This document shows positions 1-10,605 of a stretch of 64,000 nt of DNA, piece by piece. The stretch's first letter is position 1; each line of letters starts with the position of its first letter. Under the pieces are notes generated by a model that searched no databases, was not told the origin of the DNA, and saw only the letters and a list, made by a program, of their open reading frames with translations. The stretch is from Rhabditoides inermis. Its lineage: Eukaryota; Nematoda; Chromadorea; Rhabditida; Rhabditidae. Where the stretch lies: contig CAWZYM010000283.1 in the NCBI GenBank assembly GCA_963966185.1, positions 124,001 to 188,000 on the forward strand. The letters run 5' to 3'. The position numbers were made by a program, and so were the translations under genes.

Positions 1-1378
1 TCGTCGGTCCGCTCGCGACGCTTCTCCGCCTTCTCCGCCATTTTCTGCAAGCGGTCAAAGTTAAAGGAAAGTACCACTCTAAATTTCATGTCATGGATTC
101 TTTTCGAATATGTAGTATGAACATGTCAAATTTCGGTGAATACAAAAATGTATTTCTCAATTTACAAAACTGAACTTCACAAAATATTATTAGTGAACAA
201 TGATCCAATGGACCTCAAACGCGTATTTTACCAGAAAACGAGTTGAGAGAAGTATCTTTTCACTTCTACATGGTTCAGAGAAACTGTGGACAAAAGAAAT
301 ATTTAATAGATATCGAGATTATAAAATAACAAACGTGAAACCAATCGTCGAAAACGAAACGTGCGACCGACAACTTTTCGTAGTGTATGGAACTGCCCCC
401 GGTCTGCGCGCACACTCCGCGAGTGTGCGCGCAGACCGGGGGCAGTTTCCATACACTACGAAATTTACGAACACCTTTTTTACATATTCTGTTCATTTTC
501 AGCATACATTATATTTATGAAAAGAGATTGTATTTTCATATATTTTTACGTGCTAGTTGTAGTTTATTCACAAAATTTAGAGTGGTATGCTCCTTGGTTT
601 GAGATGCGATCAGCCCATCTGCCTTTCCCAAGTCATTTTTCTAAGGTTTTCCCAAGTTCCCAAGTTTCCCAACAGCTCATCCCAAGTCATTTTCTCGAAG
701 TAGTTGTAAGTGCTTTGAAGCTATTCGACTAAGTAGTCTAATTCGGCTAATCAGTGATTCGATAATTCGGTGTTCGGATTTGGAGTAATTCGACTAAGTG
801 GGATGAATAGAAGTAGTTGGAAGGTGTTTTGCAAAGCATTATGGAAATTGTCCGAAGGAGTAGTTTAAGAGGCTAATTGTAAAAAAATAAATAAATAAAT
901 AATCCTCACCTTATTCCACTTGACCATCAGACCCTTGTAGTCGGAGAGAAACTTGTCGACGCTCTTGCGCTGCACTAGCTTCTCCTGCAACGCTCCGCCC
1001 ACTCAGACTCCGCCCACTTAGCCCCGCCCACTTAGCCCCGCCCCCACCTGCGCAAACAGCTCGAGCAGGCAGACGTGGAAGAAGGTGTAGTCGACGGGGC
1101 TGAACAACGCCTGCGCGCGCTGAGTGCGCAGCTCCTGAATCAATCGATAAGTAATCGATAATCGATCGATACCTTGAGCATCTGAATCATCGTGGTAGAT
1201 GCGTTGACGGCGATCATCGCGGAGGCGAAGTCGATGGCTGGAAACACAGTCTCCGCCAACTTCAGCCCCGCCCACTCACCGACAAAGCAGGAGCTGGGTC
1301 CGACGCCCGAGCCGCAGTGAACGACGATTGGAGAGTTGCCGCACTTTTCGATGGCGGCGTGGTGGACGGCTGGAGAGG

Positions 1379-1429
<51 letters not shown>

Positions 1430-2136
1430 TCTCCCTTCCTCCCCCTCTCTCTCCCTCTTTTTCTCTCTCTCTCTCTATCTCTCTCTCCTTTTCTCTTTCT
1501 CTCACTCGCTCTTCTCACCGATAACGGGAGCGGGATCGGCGGGCGCCTTGACAGTGTTCCAGCTCGTGAGACAGAAGTGGTGGACGAGGAGCGAGCCTTC
1601 TTTGCTAAATAGGAGTTTCTTTCTTTCTCTCTCTCTCTCCCTTTCTTTCTTTCCTCTCTCCCATCTCTTCCCTTCTCTCTCCCTCTCCCTCTCTCTCCTC
1701 CCTCTTTCCCCTCTTTCTCCCTCTCCCCCCTCTCTCTCTCCCCTTCTCTCCTTCCTCCCTCCCCCTCTTCTCACCCGTCACACTTGTACACCCTGTACTT
1801 GACGTCGGGATGCGGTGTCTTTTCGGCTGCCCGGTCCAAATGGATCGTGTACTCGCCGGCAGTCAACGGCAGCACGTCGTTCGGCCAGTACGGATGGCAA
1901 CGCTCCTTGTCGTCTGTAGGGTTACGGTACTTTCGGGTTACGGTACAGGTGCGGCGGGTGAGAAGAGAGGGAGAGAGGGGGGTGAAGGAGGGAGGGAGGG
2001 AGAGAGCGTCACTCACTCTTGTCGCCGCACATGACAATGACCCGGCAGCGCTCCTGGTAGAGCATGTGCCAGAAGTGCTCGACAGTCTCGCGCAGAGGAC
2101 CTTGCGTCACGATGTACCTGGGAGGAAAAGAGACAG

Positions 2137-2180
<44 letters not shown>

Positions 2181-2801
2181 TTTCCCTCTCACTTCTGCTT
2201 GTCGGCAGTGGTCACCCAGCTCGCATGAATGAAGTTCTCCTCCTCCGGCCGTCCCTTCAACACGACTCGCGAGTGATCCGCGCACTTGACGTCAAAGTAC
2301 CTATACGGTAGAGCACAGTACTCCCGGATCACTGTAGCCTACCGTACCTGGTGAGCTCCTGGTGGTTGAGCCACGCGTCAAAGGTGACGCCCGGCGGCTC
2401 GAACGCCTTGTTCGACACCAGCTCTTTGGCCAGCGCCTTGGCCGACTGGAGTACGGTGAGTTACGGTAGCTACAGTATGCGCGGGGTACGGTACCGAGGT
2501 GCGGAGGAAGTTGGCGGCCCACTTGGCGCGATTGTCGTCGCTGGTCGAGGGCTGCTGCTTGCGAGCAGCCTCCGCCGACGATTCAGTCGAGTACTCTGGA
2601 GAGAGGAGAGAGTATGCGAGAGGGAGGGAGAGAGAGAGAGAGGGAGGGAGAGAGAGAGAGGGAGGGAGGGAGGGAGGGAGAGAGAGGGGAGAGAGAGAGA
2701 GGGGAGAGAGAGAGGGTTGAGAGAGAGTATGAGATAGAGGGGGGAGAGAGGGAGAGAGAGAGATAGAGAGGGAGGGACGCACTGTTGTTCTCCACTGACA
2801 T
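1..2801 (-). CDS. Tyrosine-phosphatase-domain protein, probably catalytically dead (partial, continues left)
   Basis: Twelve exons can be read from the ATG at 2801 leftwards: 2783-2801, 2495-2595, 2348-2445, 2193-2300, 2017-2117, 1775-1913, 1519-1604, 1280-1369, 1173-1237, 1048-1134, 910-984 and 1-44, all in phase, about 337 residues before the edge. The fold follows classical nematode protein tyrosine phosphatases: a DVKCADHSRV-type strand, NFIHASWV, YIVTQGPL, a CHPYWP segment, the WPD-loop region, the P-loop, and a final QRxQAL..Y.F helix. The catalytic Cys is present (HCGSGVGPSS), but the P-loop Arg is Pro and the WPD Asp is absent (SWNTVKAP). By family rules it should not hydrolyse phosphotyrosine but could still bind it (inference). 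After the domain comes a charged Lys/Arg/Glu-rich tail. The N-terminus is only 40 residues of polar, Ser-rich sequence. Confidence is high for the family and moderate for each splice site. Confidence 0.85.
61..597. mobile_element. TIR element (MITE-like) in phosphatase intron 11
   Basis: Both ends carry the same inverted motif, TACCACTCTAAATTT, starting a few bases inside GGA. The element fills most of an 865-base intron (45-909). A relative with the same ends lies at 17108-17703 in an ABCA intron, so this is a dispersed family. No transposase is encoded. The target duplication is not clear; one end has TTAA next to it, the other does not. Confidence 0.7.
375..464. repeat. Near-perfect 40-bp-arm hairpin inside the TIR element
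   Basis: Two arms of about 43 bases, differing by one extra T, face each other across a 3-base loop at 418-420. The arms are very GC-rich in the middle (GCCCCCGGTCTGCGCGCACA). The sequence could extrude as a cruciform or form a long RNA hairpin when the intron is transcribed. The related element at 17108-17703 does not have the same hairpin. Confidence 0.9.
1381..1505. repeat. CT/GA microsatellite in phosphatase intron 7
   Basis: Nearly pure (CT)n and CTCTCC-type sequence between exons 1519-1604 and 1280-1369. On the coding (minus) strand it reads as GA repeats. Long serine/leucine or arginine/glutamate open frames here come from the repeat and are not genes. Confidence 0.95.
1618..1772. repeat. 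CT-rich tract in phosphatase intron 6
   Basis: Interrupted CTTT/CTCC/CT repeats between exons 1775-1913 and 1519-1604. It has the same composition as the neighbouring intron tracts, suggesting the introns of this gene gain purine/pyrimidine tracts repeatedly. Confidence 0.9.
2139..2180. repeat. GA microsatellite in phosphatase intron 4
   Basis: A (GA)n run with one interruption, lying in the short intron between exons 2193-2300 and 2017-2117. Confidence 0.95.
2598..2779. repeat. GA/GGGA tract in phosphatase intron 1
   Basis: Tract of GAGAGA and GGGAGGGA motifs filling intron 1 of the phosphatase gene. The duplicate gene at 51526 has the corresponding tract (51542-51742), longer in GGGA-type units, so the tract predates the duplication and has since diverged in length. 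Confidence 0.95.
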
Positions 2802-2943
2802 GTCGCCTGTCCGCCGCGGCGCGCCCCTTTTCCACTGACCCCATAACCATCCATTCCATGACAGATCGACTGGAAAAGCAGATTAAAAAATCGTGTTATT
2901 CAAATTCCTCGCGAACCTCGCACTTTGCACGATTTGCGTCACG

Positions 2944-3259
2944 ATGGACTCTAACAGCTATTCTGAAGAAGTGACACTATTGAAATTTTCGAAAAGAGTT
3001 CACTTCCGTCGGTCCGAATGGAAAATCTCACCAGTTTACAGTCGAGGCTGAACATGACCCATTTGCCTGAGTTTCTCATTTTACATCCACATTTCAATAT
3101 TTTTTTTTATATAGTCAAGGTATGTAGAGTCTGTGGTAAATTTTCTCATATTAAATCATACAACAATGGAACTTTCATTTTCAGAGTGTTCCGCATCTCG
3201 ATCGACTCGCGAACAAAGAACTGATTCAAGAACATTACATCGATAGTTGCATCTACTAG
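2944..3259 (+). pseudogene. Relic gene X, copy 1 (C-terminal exons of an unknown protein)
   Basis: Divergent from the phosphatase gene. A stretch at about 3018-3070 aligns with a proper exon of the more complete copy at 63769-63929, reading NGKSHQFTVEAEHD here against NGKCYQFIVDAENEHD there. A final exon at 3185-3259 reads SVPHLDRLANKELIQEH and ends in TAG. The middle pattern (a turn, then Q/YxFxVxAE...HDRF) resembles the last strands of a pleckstrin-homology-like fold, but that is a guess. In this copy the exon joins are out of frame and one splice donor is CT instead of GT (at 3068), so it looks non-functional. It lies inside the duplicated block. Confidence 0.4.
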
Positions 3260-3690
3260 TTTGTTTGATTACTTCATTCTCACTCACTTCTATATATCTA
3301 TATTGTTGTCTGTTGAACGTAACTATATACTATTTTATAGTGTTATGTTGTCATGATGATATTCAAGATAATATCCATTCTAAGCGAATTGTTCCAACAC
3401 TCTTTTCGTTGTTACTGTTGTTTGGAAACTCTTTACTGTAGTTGGAAAAAAAGAAAACGAATCTATTTGTGAGCATTTGGCATTTTTTTTCTCAAAAATT
3501 TGTTCTCTGCCAATATGAAGAGTTCAAAAACTGAGAAATACAAATAGTTTAAGTATTTTGAATGGAGTGTCGGTGATCGAAAAATCTTTCGTCCTACTCT
3601 CATATTGTTATTCCATATAAATACACAACATTCACTTTTTATCAGTACTGTACTGCAGCTCTTCAATTTTATTGTTTACCTTTTTTGTTC
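3260..3690. other. AT-rich spacer of duplicated block A, no gene seen
   Basis: I see no coding exon or RNA gene here. The sequence matches the reverse strand of about 50440-51125 with substitutions and small indels. That arm additionally carries a Penelope-like insertion that is absent here. Confidence 0.6.
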
Positions 3691-3800
3691 AGCTGGTTGA
3701 ATCCTGGGTCCTCCTAGTCGAGAACAAGTTGGGATTGTTGGATTACGACAACGTCAGAAATTGGGTGGGTTGGGTGGCGTCGGACGTCTTGTAATTTGGC
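3691..3800 (-). pseudogene. Relic exon Y, copy 1
   Basis: Read on the minus strand it encodes a stretch containing QDVRR and DVVVIQQS, matching the longer open exon at 50230-50416 on the plus strand. The exon there ends before a GTAAAC donor, and the matching GTAAAC is present here on the minus strand (RC of GTTTAC near 3675). This copy lacks the upstream half of the exon. I do not recognise the protein. Confidence 0.35.
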
Positions 3801-4148
3801 TGTGCTCTTATTAGTTACCGCACCACCCGTTCGTGGTCTGTTCCCCCATGGGGAAGATAGTGGGTCTTTTCGATTTTTTGCCAACTAGAGACGGCATCGT
3901 GTGCCTATGCCAACCCGCGTGCGTAGCCGAATCCATTATCCTATTCATATCTACAAAGATGCATCCACTCGATTGTTATGGTAACATCCACGTCCCGTTG
4001 CGACGCACGAAAAATCCTGGAACTGACAAACTTAACTCGCAGCATCCCCGTTTACCCTCTTGTCCCAGGATCGTGGTGTTTCGATACGGGTCATCAAACT
4101 TTTCACCCTCTCTCCACCCTCTCTCCCCCCTCTCTCTCCCCCCGGTCG

Positions 4149-7100
4149 ATGCGTCGTGACATCCAAGGCCTTCGCGGCTGGGCCATCCTCCTGGTCCTTC
4201 TATTCCACTTCTTCCCGCAACACTTCCCCAATGGCTACATCGGAGTCGACATGTGAGTGACAGGGTCCGGATAGTTGCACATCGCGCCCCACAAAGAGAG
4301 AGAGAGAGAGGCAAGCGCGCAGGCCGCGTCGCGAGTGAATTGGCGCGTAGCGATTTCAGTCGAGAAACTATTGCGCTCTACACAGCTGTTGCTGGTGATT
4401 CGCAAAGGGGGACGCGTCGCGTGTTTCGCGGAGCGGTCTGCGCGCGCGCCGCTTTCGTGCAACTATCCGGGGCGTCGAGTCGAATACACCACTACTCTCA
4501 AACTCTGTTACAGCTTTTTCGTCATATCCGGGTATTTGATTGCCATGATTATGAATCGTTTCGACGCTCTCAACATGGACGCTTTCACGGTAGCCAGAAC
4601 CAGTTTGTAAAATAGCACCATAATTTTTTTTGCAAGACTTTCTACTATCGTCGAGTCAAGCGCATTCTCCCGCTATACCTTCTGTTCATACTGATCACAA
4701 TGATTCTCCTTCCGCTCGTTTATCCGGACAGTTTTCTGGAAACCAACACAAAGACTGGATTGAGAGCGCTAGTGTTTTTGAGCAACGTGAAGGATTCGTC
4801 AATCGAAGAGTACTCGCAACAAGTGGGTGAACCTGAACAGTGAATGCATCCAATCACAGTTATTCGAAAATAACCATTTGACAGTTGCTGCATGCAATCG
4901 ATCTGTTCACTCACACATGGTCACTCGCTGTTGAAATACAATTCTACATCCTCATTCCGTTCCTATTCTATTTCAAGGTTTCACTGCGAAATTATACGAT
5001 TTACAAGTGTTTTTAAGAGTTTCTTCAAAAGTCCAACAGCGTTTTTCGGAGTGATAACTACGATATCCTTAACTGCATATCTTTACTCGGAAAAGAACAC
5101 ATCCTTCAACAATGTACTCATAAACCTAACATACCAATTATAAGTACTGTGTTTTTCTATTCAGGTATTTTGCCGCATTTGGCAGTTTCTTCTAGGTGCA
5201 ATGTCGTATCATAGCATTGAGATGGAAATGACGCTGTCAACTGAGAGTGGTTCAGGTGAGGGTTTCATTAGTTTCGATCGGCTTGAGCAGAACCTTTAGG
5301 ACGTCAAAGAATGAATTATGCAACATATGGTTTGATAGTTCTTCTGGGAACAAGTTTCACAATCTGGCCACTTGACGAGAACAACCTGAGGTCGCTTTTT
5401 ATAATTGCGATAAGAAAACAACTTTGAACACATTTTAATACGTTCGAAGCGGAAGCAGCGCACTGTGATTTGGTTGCTAACATTTCAAACAGGATACTTC
5501 AGGATTCACACCACAATAAGCACAGCCATATTGATGACGCTCGGACAACACTCGGACTGCCGGATTCTCACCAACAAATATATCGTATTTTACAGACCAA
5601 TGTTTAAAAGTCGTGTGTACATTTTCCAGAACTACATCGGTGATCTTTCCTACTCGCTTTACCTCTTCCACTGGCCAGTCTACAGCCTCGTCAAACTGCA
5701 CCACTCAATGCAGTGTGAGTTACGTGTTACCTGCAACCTGCTTTGACTTCACAACATAGTGGTTGTGCGTTGTGCGGGCCTCCAGCACATTTCCATTTCC
5801 TATCATGAAAGTTTTTTTTAAATGTATTGATACCAAAAGACTGCACAAATGCATAACACGTGTGATACAGCATTTGTATCCAACTACTCAATTACACTTT
5901 GACATTTGATCTTACAATTACACTTTGATCTTGTTAGCCAAAAGGCCGATGTCATACAGCATACACGATTGTATCCAACTATACTTAACTTGACAGTTTT
6001 TTTCAGCCTATTGTGTGGGGCTGGTTGGTCTGCTGGTATTGGTGATTCTTGTCCACCACTTCTTCGAAGTCCAGTACTTAAAGGTACATACTTATTGATG
6101 TTAAAGTTCGGATACCAATGTTCAGTGATATGTTTACAATCAGTGTAGCGTACATAAGTTCATTTTTATCGATCGTTTTGCAAGCCATGCGAATAACGTT
6201 GATTTATCGGTGTGCGGGTTTTTTTTCTGTAGTTTGATTGACAGTGCAAGATTCCGCTAAGATTTTCATTAAAAATACATTCAGCTGGAGCGAAAATGGG
6301 TACTTTCAATCATTGCGGTGTTGTACATTCTTTGTTTCGCATATATTTTTGTGAACACACAAGAGAGATATGGCCAACCGCAGAATCTATTCGTTACCAC
6401 AATCAACAAAGGTAATTCAATAAATTCAAATTTCAAATATTAGTTTCTAGATCCTACTTCAAACCTAACAGACATGCAGATTCAACGAATCAACATCGGT
6501 AGGCTTTTGTCATACAATATTTTTTTTTGAATCCGCTTGTTTAGAAAAAGCGATCTCTAGAAACGTGGAAGCAGACAGCAAATTTCAAAATCAGTTTGTC
6601 CCAAAGCAATGTGTTTTGGCTGCCGATTCACTAATGAGCAAAGCTAAAAACAGAAAGTTTCAATATCGTAAGAAGCGACCCTTTGGGCTATGCGTATTCC
6701 CGGTAAGTGCTTAGAAACTTCATTTTGCTAAGATTTCTCAAATCCGTTGAAGAAATCGCACGGCAACAACTCCATTTTACTCATTGGCAACAGTTATGCC
6801 GGTAATCAAGGTCAGAATTTAGCGTCAAACTCGTCATTACACTTATTAGTTCAGCCGATTTGGTTTATCGCTATTTTAAAAACGTTTCGTCCAGTTTCAA
6901 ACTTTTCTACATGAGCAGTTAGTTCAATCATAAACAACTATTTTGAAAAATATTTTTCAGCTTATGAGCCTTTGGCTTACACGGAAGAATACCAGGACTT
7001 TCGGAATGCGGTCGAAAAAATAAAACCAGACATTCTGTTTATCATTCACAGGTCGAATATAATTCAAATTGATGTACTATTAAATATTATATTAAATATT

Positions 7101-7697
7101 AGATCCATGGAAATATCGAAACAGCCGCTAAATGTGACCGGATCATTGAACAATGACACGACTTATCAATTCATGCTAGAGCAGGTAAGAAATGCAGACA
7201 AAACAGATTAACTGCGCAGTTTCAGCTAACATCATTCGAAAAGAACACGAAAAACAGAGTGTACATACTGAACGCGATTCCATCCCTAGTTCAACGTCCG
7301 ATGCAAGTCGGCATAAAATTTCTGAGGACCAAACAGAAACCGTTGAAAGAAATTGGGGTGACGACAACGTTGATAAAAGTTAATATGCGATGTTTGCAGG
7401 ATGCGCTGACATTATTCGACCAGGAGCCAGCTCGCGATCGAATCGCCAAACTGGGAGCAGTGTGCAAGAAATGCGAGGTTTGGAGCATTTTATATCTGAT
7501 TCCTACATTCGCTACTGACACGTTGTGCTTATTAGGTTCTGGACGGGATGCGGATGATGCAGGACGAGAATGACCACTTCTACCCCTACGACCCGCACAC
7601 GTCCGTCATGTACTTTGATACGGCGATGCATCTCACCGACGCTGGACTAGACCGAATCGAACCCATGTATCAACAACTTGTGCGCCAGTATTTGTAA
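4149..7697 (+). CDS. Membrane O-acyltransferase with SGNH domain (OAC-like), copy A, intact
   Basis: Nineteen exons give one unbroken 673-residue frame: 4149-4252, 4514-4589, 4637-4822, 4885-4977, 5018-5113, 5165-5255, 5300-5390, 5503-5584, 5630-5714, 6007-6083, 6285-6411, 6451-6498, 6545-6702, 6753-6810, 6855-6917, 6961-7051, 7103-7184, 7226-7477 and 7536-7697. The start is the ATG before RRDIQGLRGWAILLV, the usual acyltransferase-3 opening. The Arg and the His of LLFHFFP are the conserved active-site pair, followed by FPNGYIGVDIFFVISGYL. Further membrane helices include THTWSLAVEIQFY and YIGDLSYSLYLFHWP. The C-terminal SGNH domain has IGNSYAGNQ (nucleophile Ser), KPDILFIIHR and FDTAMHLTDAG (Asp/His). 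The family moves acyl groups onto sugars, lipids or secreted molecules at a membrane; the substrate is unknown. It is the only undamaged copy here. Confidence 0.9.
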
Positions 7698-7781
7698 ATG
7701 ATCGTGCACATTATACACATATTTGTTTTAGTCGCATTTATATAATCTACATACGAATTATCATACGCATTCGTTCGTCAC

Positions 7782-7787
7782 AATAAA
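7782..7787 (+). terminator. AATAAA polyadenylation signal of acyltransferase copy A
   Basis: Canonical AATAAA 85 bases after the stop codon. In copy B the corresponding reverse-strand position (34570-34585) has CTTTTATTGTG, whose reverse complement reads CAATAAAAG, so the signal is kept there. Confidence 0.75.
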
Positions 7788-7815
7788 GATGTTGCTTAGT
7801 AGTGCTGCTTAGTAG

Positions 7816-8330
7816 TTCAGAACTTACTTCAAGTAAGTAAGTACTGGTTGACACATTTAACATTTTCTATTGCTGACGCACTCACTTCAGAGACGCCTTG
7901 AGTCTGGAGTCTGTGGTACGCCTTGAGTTGTTGCTTCAGAGCTACATTGTTGCTACAGTTCTGATAAGGAAAACAAAAAAAGTTTTTGGTATTAGGCTTG
8001 CCATCCAGGAGTTCACCTTCCTTAATGGTATCTGATAGAACACTTGAATATGAGAATATCCTTTATCTGCAACCATATAGTTGAGTCACATTCTAAGCTT
8101 CTGATCTCTCTCGCGCAATGCCTCTGCAACTGAGAGTCACACATGACATTGGTATTCCATTTTAGGACTGATATTCTATTTCATACCTTCGTTATGTCTT
8201 TATTCCCTATTTTTGTGCTGCTACAATTTCTTCATGAAGTATGCAAGAAACTGTTTCAGGATTTTTTGTAAAACAATTCAGTGATACAAACATAAACCAG
8301 AAAGCAAATTTATCACAAGCAATTATCACG
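7816..8330. other. Spacer after block A, no gene seen
   Basis: No exon is recognisable. A short motif around 7925-7975 (GTTGCTACAGTTCTGA then AAGGAAAAC) recurs inverted at 31755-31800. The inverted-duplication homology may therefore extend beyond 7815 in pieces. Confidence 0.5.
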
Positions 8331-8332
8331 TA

Positions 8333-9118
8333 TCAGTTAGGAATGCCGTGGGCGCACGCCATTTCCTGCGTCGTGAGCCACGCCTCCACGCGCTCGAAGT
8401 CCTTCTCGTACGACTTCATCACGACATAGGTTTCGAAGGCGCTCAGTGGCTGGAGAAGGATCGCCTCCCGGTGGTACAGCCGAGCGCTCAAGTCTTCCAT
8501 CGTCACGTCGCCCACTGCGTTTATGTAGACCGAGCGTTTCGATAGCGCAACGATATCGACATTCGCACGCTGGCAGTTGTCATAGGAAAAGAAGCGATGA
8601 TACCGTTTGAAAAGCACACGACCCCAAACGGATCGACTCTTCTCAATTTCGAACATGTAGTCCATTTCGGAGGCATCGAAGTCGTCGAATAGTTGGCAGC
8701 TCGACGCGTCGCAATTGCCACACTCCGTTTTGATCATGCCGATGATATGCATGATATGCTCTGCGTTTTCGTAGGTTTCGTTGAACCGCTTAGTCTACAC
8801 ATTGGCATGCAAAAGAACATTCATCAGGGCCAGCAGAGGTTTCATGGCCAGGCAGAAGAAGTACGGAGACAAAGAATAGTCGATAGCATGTATGTCATAG
8901 TGTTGCACCTCAAGCGGGCACGACTCCGCGAGTTGCTGGTGCCGCGCCTGGAGCGCCAAGATGAGGTTGAAGCTGAAGTCGTGGACAGCAGCGATATCCG
9001 CATCCTCCTCCAACGTCGCTGAGACCAGCGCGATCAGTGCGACGCACAGCAACGCTCCTCTTATTGCTGCAACAAGAGTAGACTGTGACTGTGCGGACCG
9101 CCTGCCCTCCTTTAACAC
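8333..9118 (-). CDS. Probable secreted protein of unknown family
   Basis: A minus-strand frame ends at 8333. It begins with a hydrophobic signal-peptide-like stretch (GALLCVALIALVSA) at about 9020-9058, followed by an acidic mature start. It has six Cys, including CGNCDASSC. A good 3' splice site (TTGTTGCAG) at about 9070 suggests the true start lies in a small upstream exon I cannot place; no in-frame ATG precedes the signal peptide. An in-frame TAG at 8795-8797 interrupts the frame. It is either a nonsense mutation or the end of a 24-base GT..AG segment (8795-8818), which would be an exceptionally short intron. Downstream reading is fully open to the stop (GIPN). I recognise no family or paralogue here. 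Confidence 0.55.
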
Positions 9119-9119
9119 A

Positions 9120-9454
9120 AGAGACGGACGCTGGGACGAGTGGTAGAATCGTAATTACTTAACTCAACAAGCAACTTGTATACGATCCTTATCTCAAGGA
9201 TGATGAGCGGAGGATGTGGTCATGTGATGCGGGGACGGAGAAAGAATGTCAACATAGACATTGAAATACACAAATGACTTATCAGCAGATTATGAAATCT
9301 ATGACTTATAGAAACTATACATCGTATCGGTTTCTACACAGTGACTGATTCTCAATCACCACGCGGTTGTTTGAATATGCACTTGGAGATCGAACACCAA
9401 CAGTTAATCATCAGTTTCGGGAAATTTCTGATGTATGTATTATGTCGACTTCAT
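9120..9454. other. Spacer, no gene seen
   Basis: The region between the secreted-protein gene and the truncated end of the DIRS-like element. It holds no convincing exon, RNA gene or repeat. Confidence 0.5.
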
Positions 9455-10293
9455 TTATTGCATTTTCGCGAAAACAACCATTGTACACTCCAATGTGGCG
9501 AAATTCGCCAGATCCTTCCTTATGAGGTCAGTGGACGCCTTCCGCCCAGTCACCGTTTTCAACACGCGGTCCGAGCTTGAGTAGAATCGCTCGAACAGGA
9601 GACGGCGGGAGTCGGAGGGACCGCCGATCTCGACGAAGGTCGTAGCACCCTGGGCGTATTGGTCGGTCTTGGAGGACCGCACGACGACTCGCAAGATGTC
9701 GCCCTCCAATGTCACATCATCTACAACGGATTGACGGTAAGGCTCTTATGACTCCTAACTCACCCCATCGCAACTCCGTGATCTCCGACACTCTTAGCAT
9801 GCCGTAAAAACCGAAGAGAGCGGTAAGTGCAGCCCGGCTCTCGCCCGGCGATGAAGGATTCGCTAGTCCCTTTGCGATGACTGACACTGAGTCGACCTCA
9901 GCCCGAGTAGCGGGACGGCTGTGGATGGCAGGCGGACGGGCCATAGCGGCAGCCTCCCTTAGTGCCTGGAGCACCGGCAACAGCACCTCGTCCTGAACAC
10001 CGATGTACTCGAGTCTGCATCACTGGCATACCTGATGGCCCACAAAAAATTGTAGGCAGGCAGAGCGCGCTGACCTTGCGGGCGACGCAGATAACGAGCG
10101 TCTTGAAGTATTCAGGTGCAAGACCATCTTCTGCAGCACACTTCGTCAGGGAGCGGAATGCGTTGTGGTAGGCAAGCACCGTACTGGGGGCCTGCCTCGC
10201 CCATAGTGCCCGCACCACGGCGTCTCTCACTCCGGATCCGACCGGCAACGCCTTCAGCGCCTCCGCCAAGGAACCAGCTGAAAAACGAACCAT
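9455..10293 (-). pseudogene. Tyrosine recombinase of the DIRS element, truncated
   Basis: A core-binding part (PSTVLAYHNAFRSL) is followed by the catalytic part with the first Arg (FGFYGMLRVSEITELRWGE) and the beta-strand Lys region (VVRSSKTDQ), in two frames joined near 9716-9740. The C-terminal HxxR and nucleophile Tyr are missing because the element ends at about 9455. It would have integrated a circular DNA copy (family knowledge); this copy cannot. Confidence 0.75.
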
Positions 10294-10368
10294 CGGGGTG
10301 GTGGGTGGGGGACATTCTTCCCAAGTCGGGGGTACCTACTGTTTTCCATTGCTGTGAGTGGGAGGACG

Positions 10369-10508
10369 AGGAAAACAGCAATGTCCCAGAATGACTTGAA
10401 CGCGCCGCGTCCCAAACCATTTCACAGTCACGCGTCGCGGTTGCACTTTGGGGCTCCGCCCCCTTCGCCTGCCCGCCACACGAGTATCGGTGTGTGCGGG
10501 GAAATCCC
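10369..10508 (-). repeat. Internal repeat copy of the DIRS element (A2)
   Basis: Second copy of the 140-base repeat at 13293-13433, lying between the RNase H and recombinase frames. The sequence next to it (10509-10600) continues with different bases, as expected for a split repeat. Confidence 0.75.
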
Positions 10509-10605
10509 ACATTATAACTCCACTACGCTACGTTATAACGCTGATTTACCCTCCGCACACCGATAAATCAACAAAAAGGGGGGAGAGACTAGAGCAGCAA
10601 AGTAG

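Noticed and set aside
1276..2860. Long Ser/Leu or Arg/Glu frames across the CT/GA tracts, also at 51473-51989
   Set aside because: They run through introns of the phosphatase genes and consist of microsatellite codons only.
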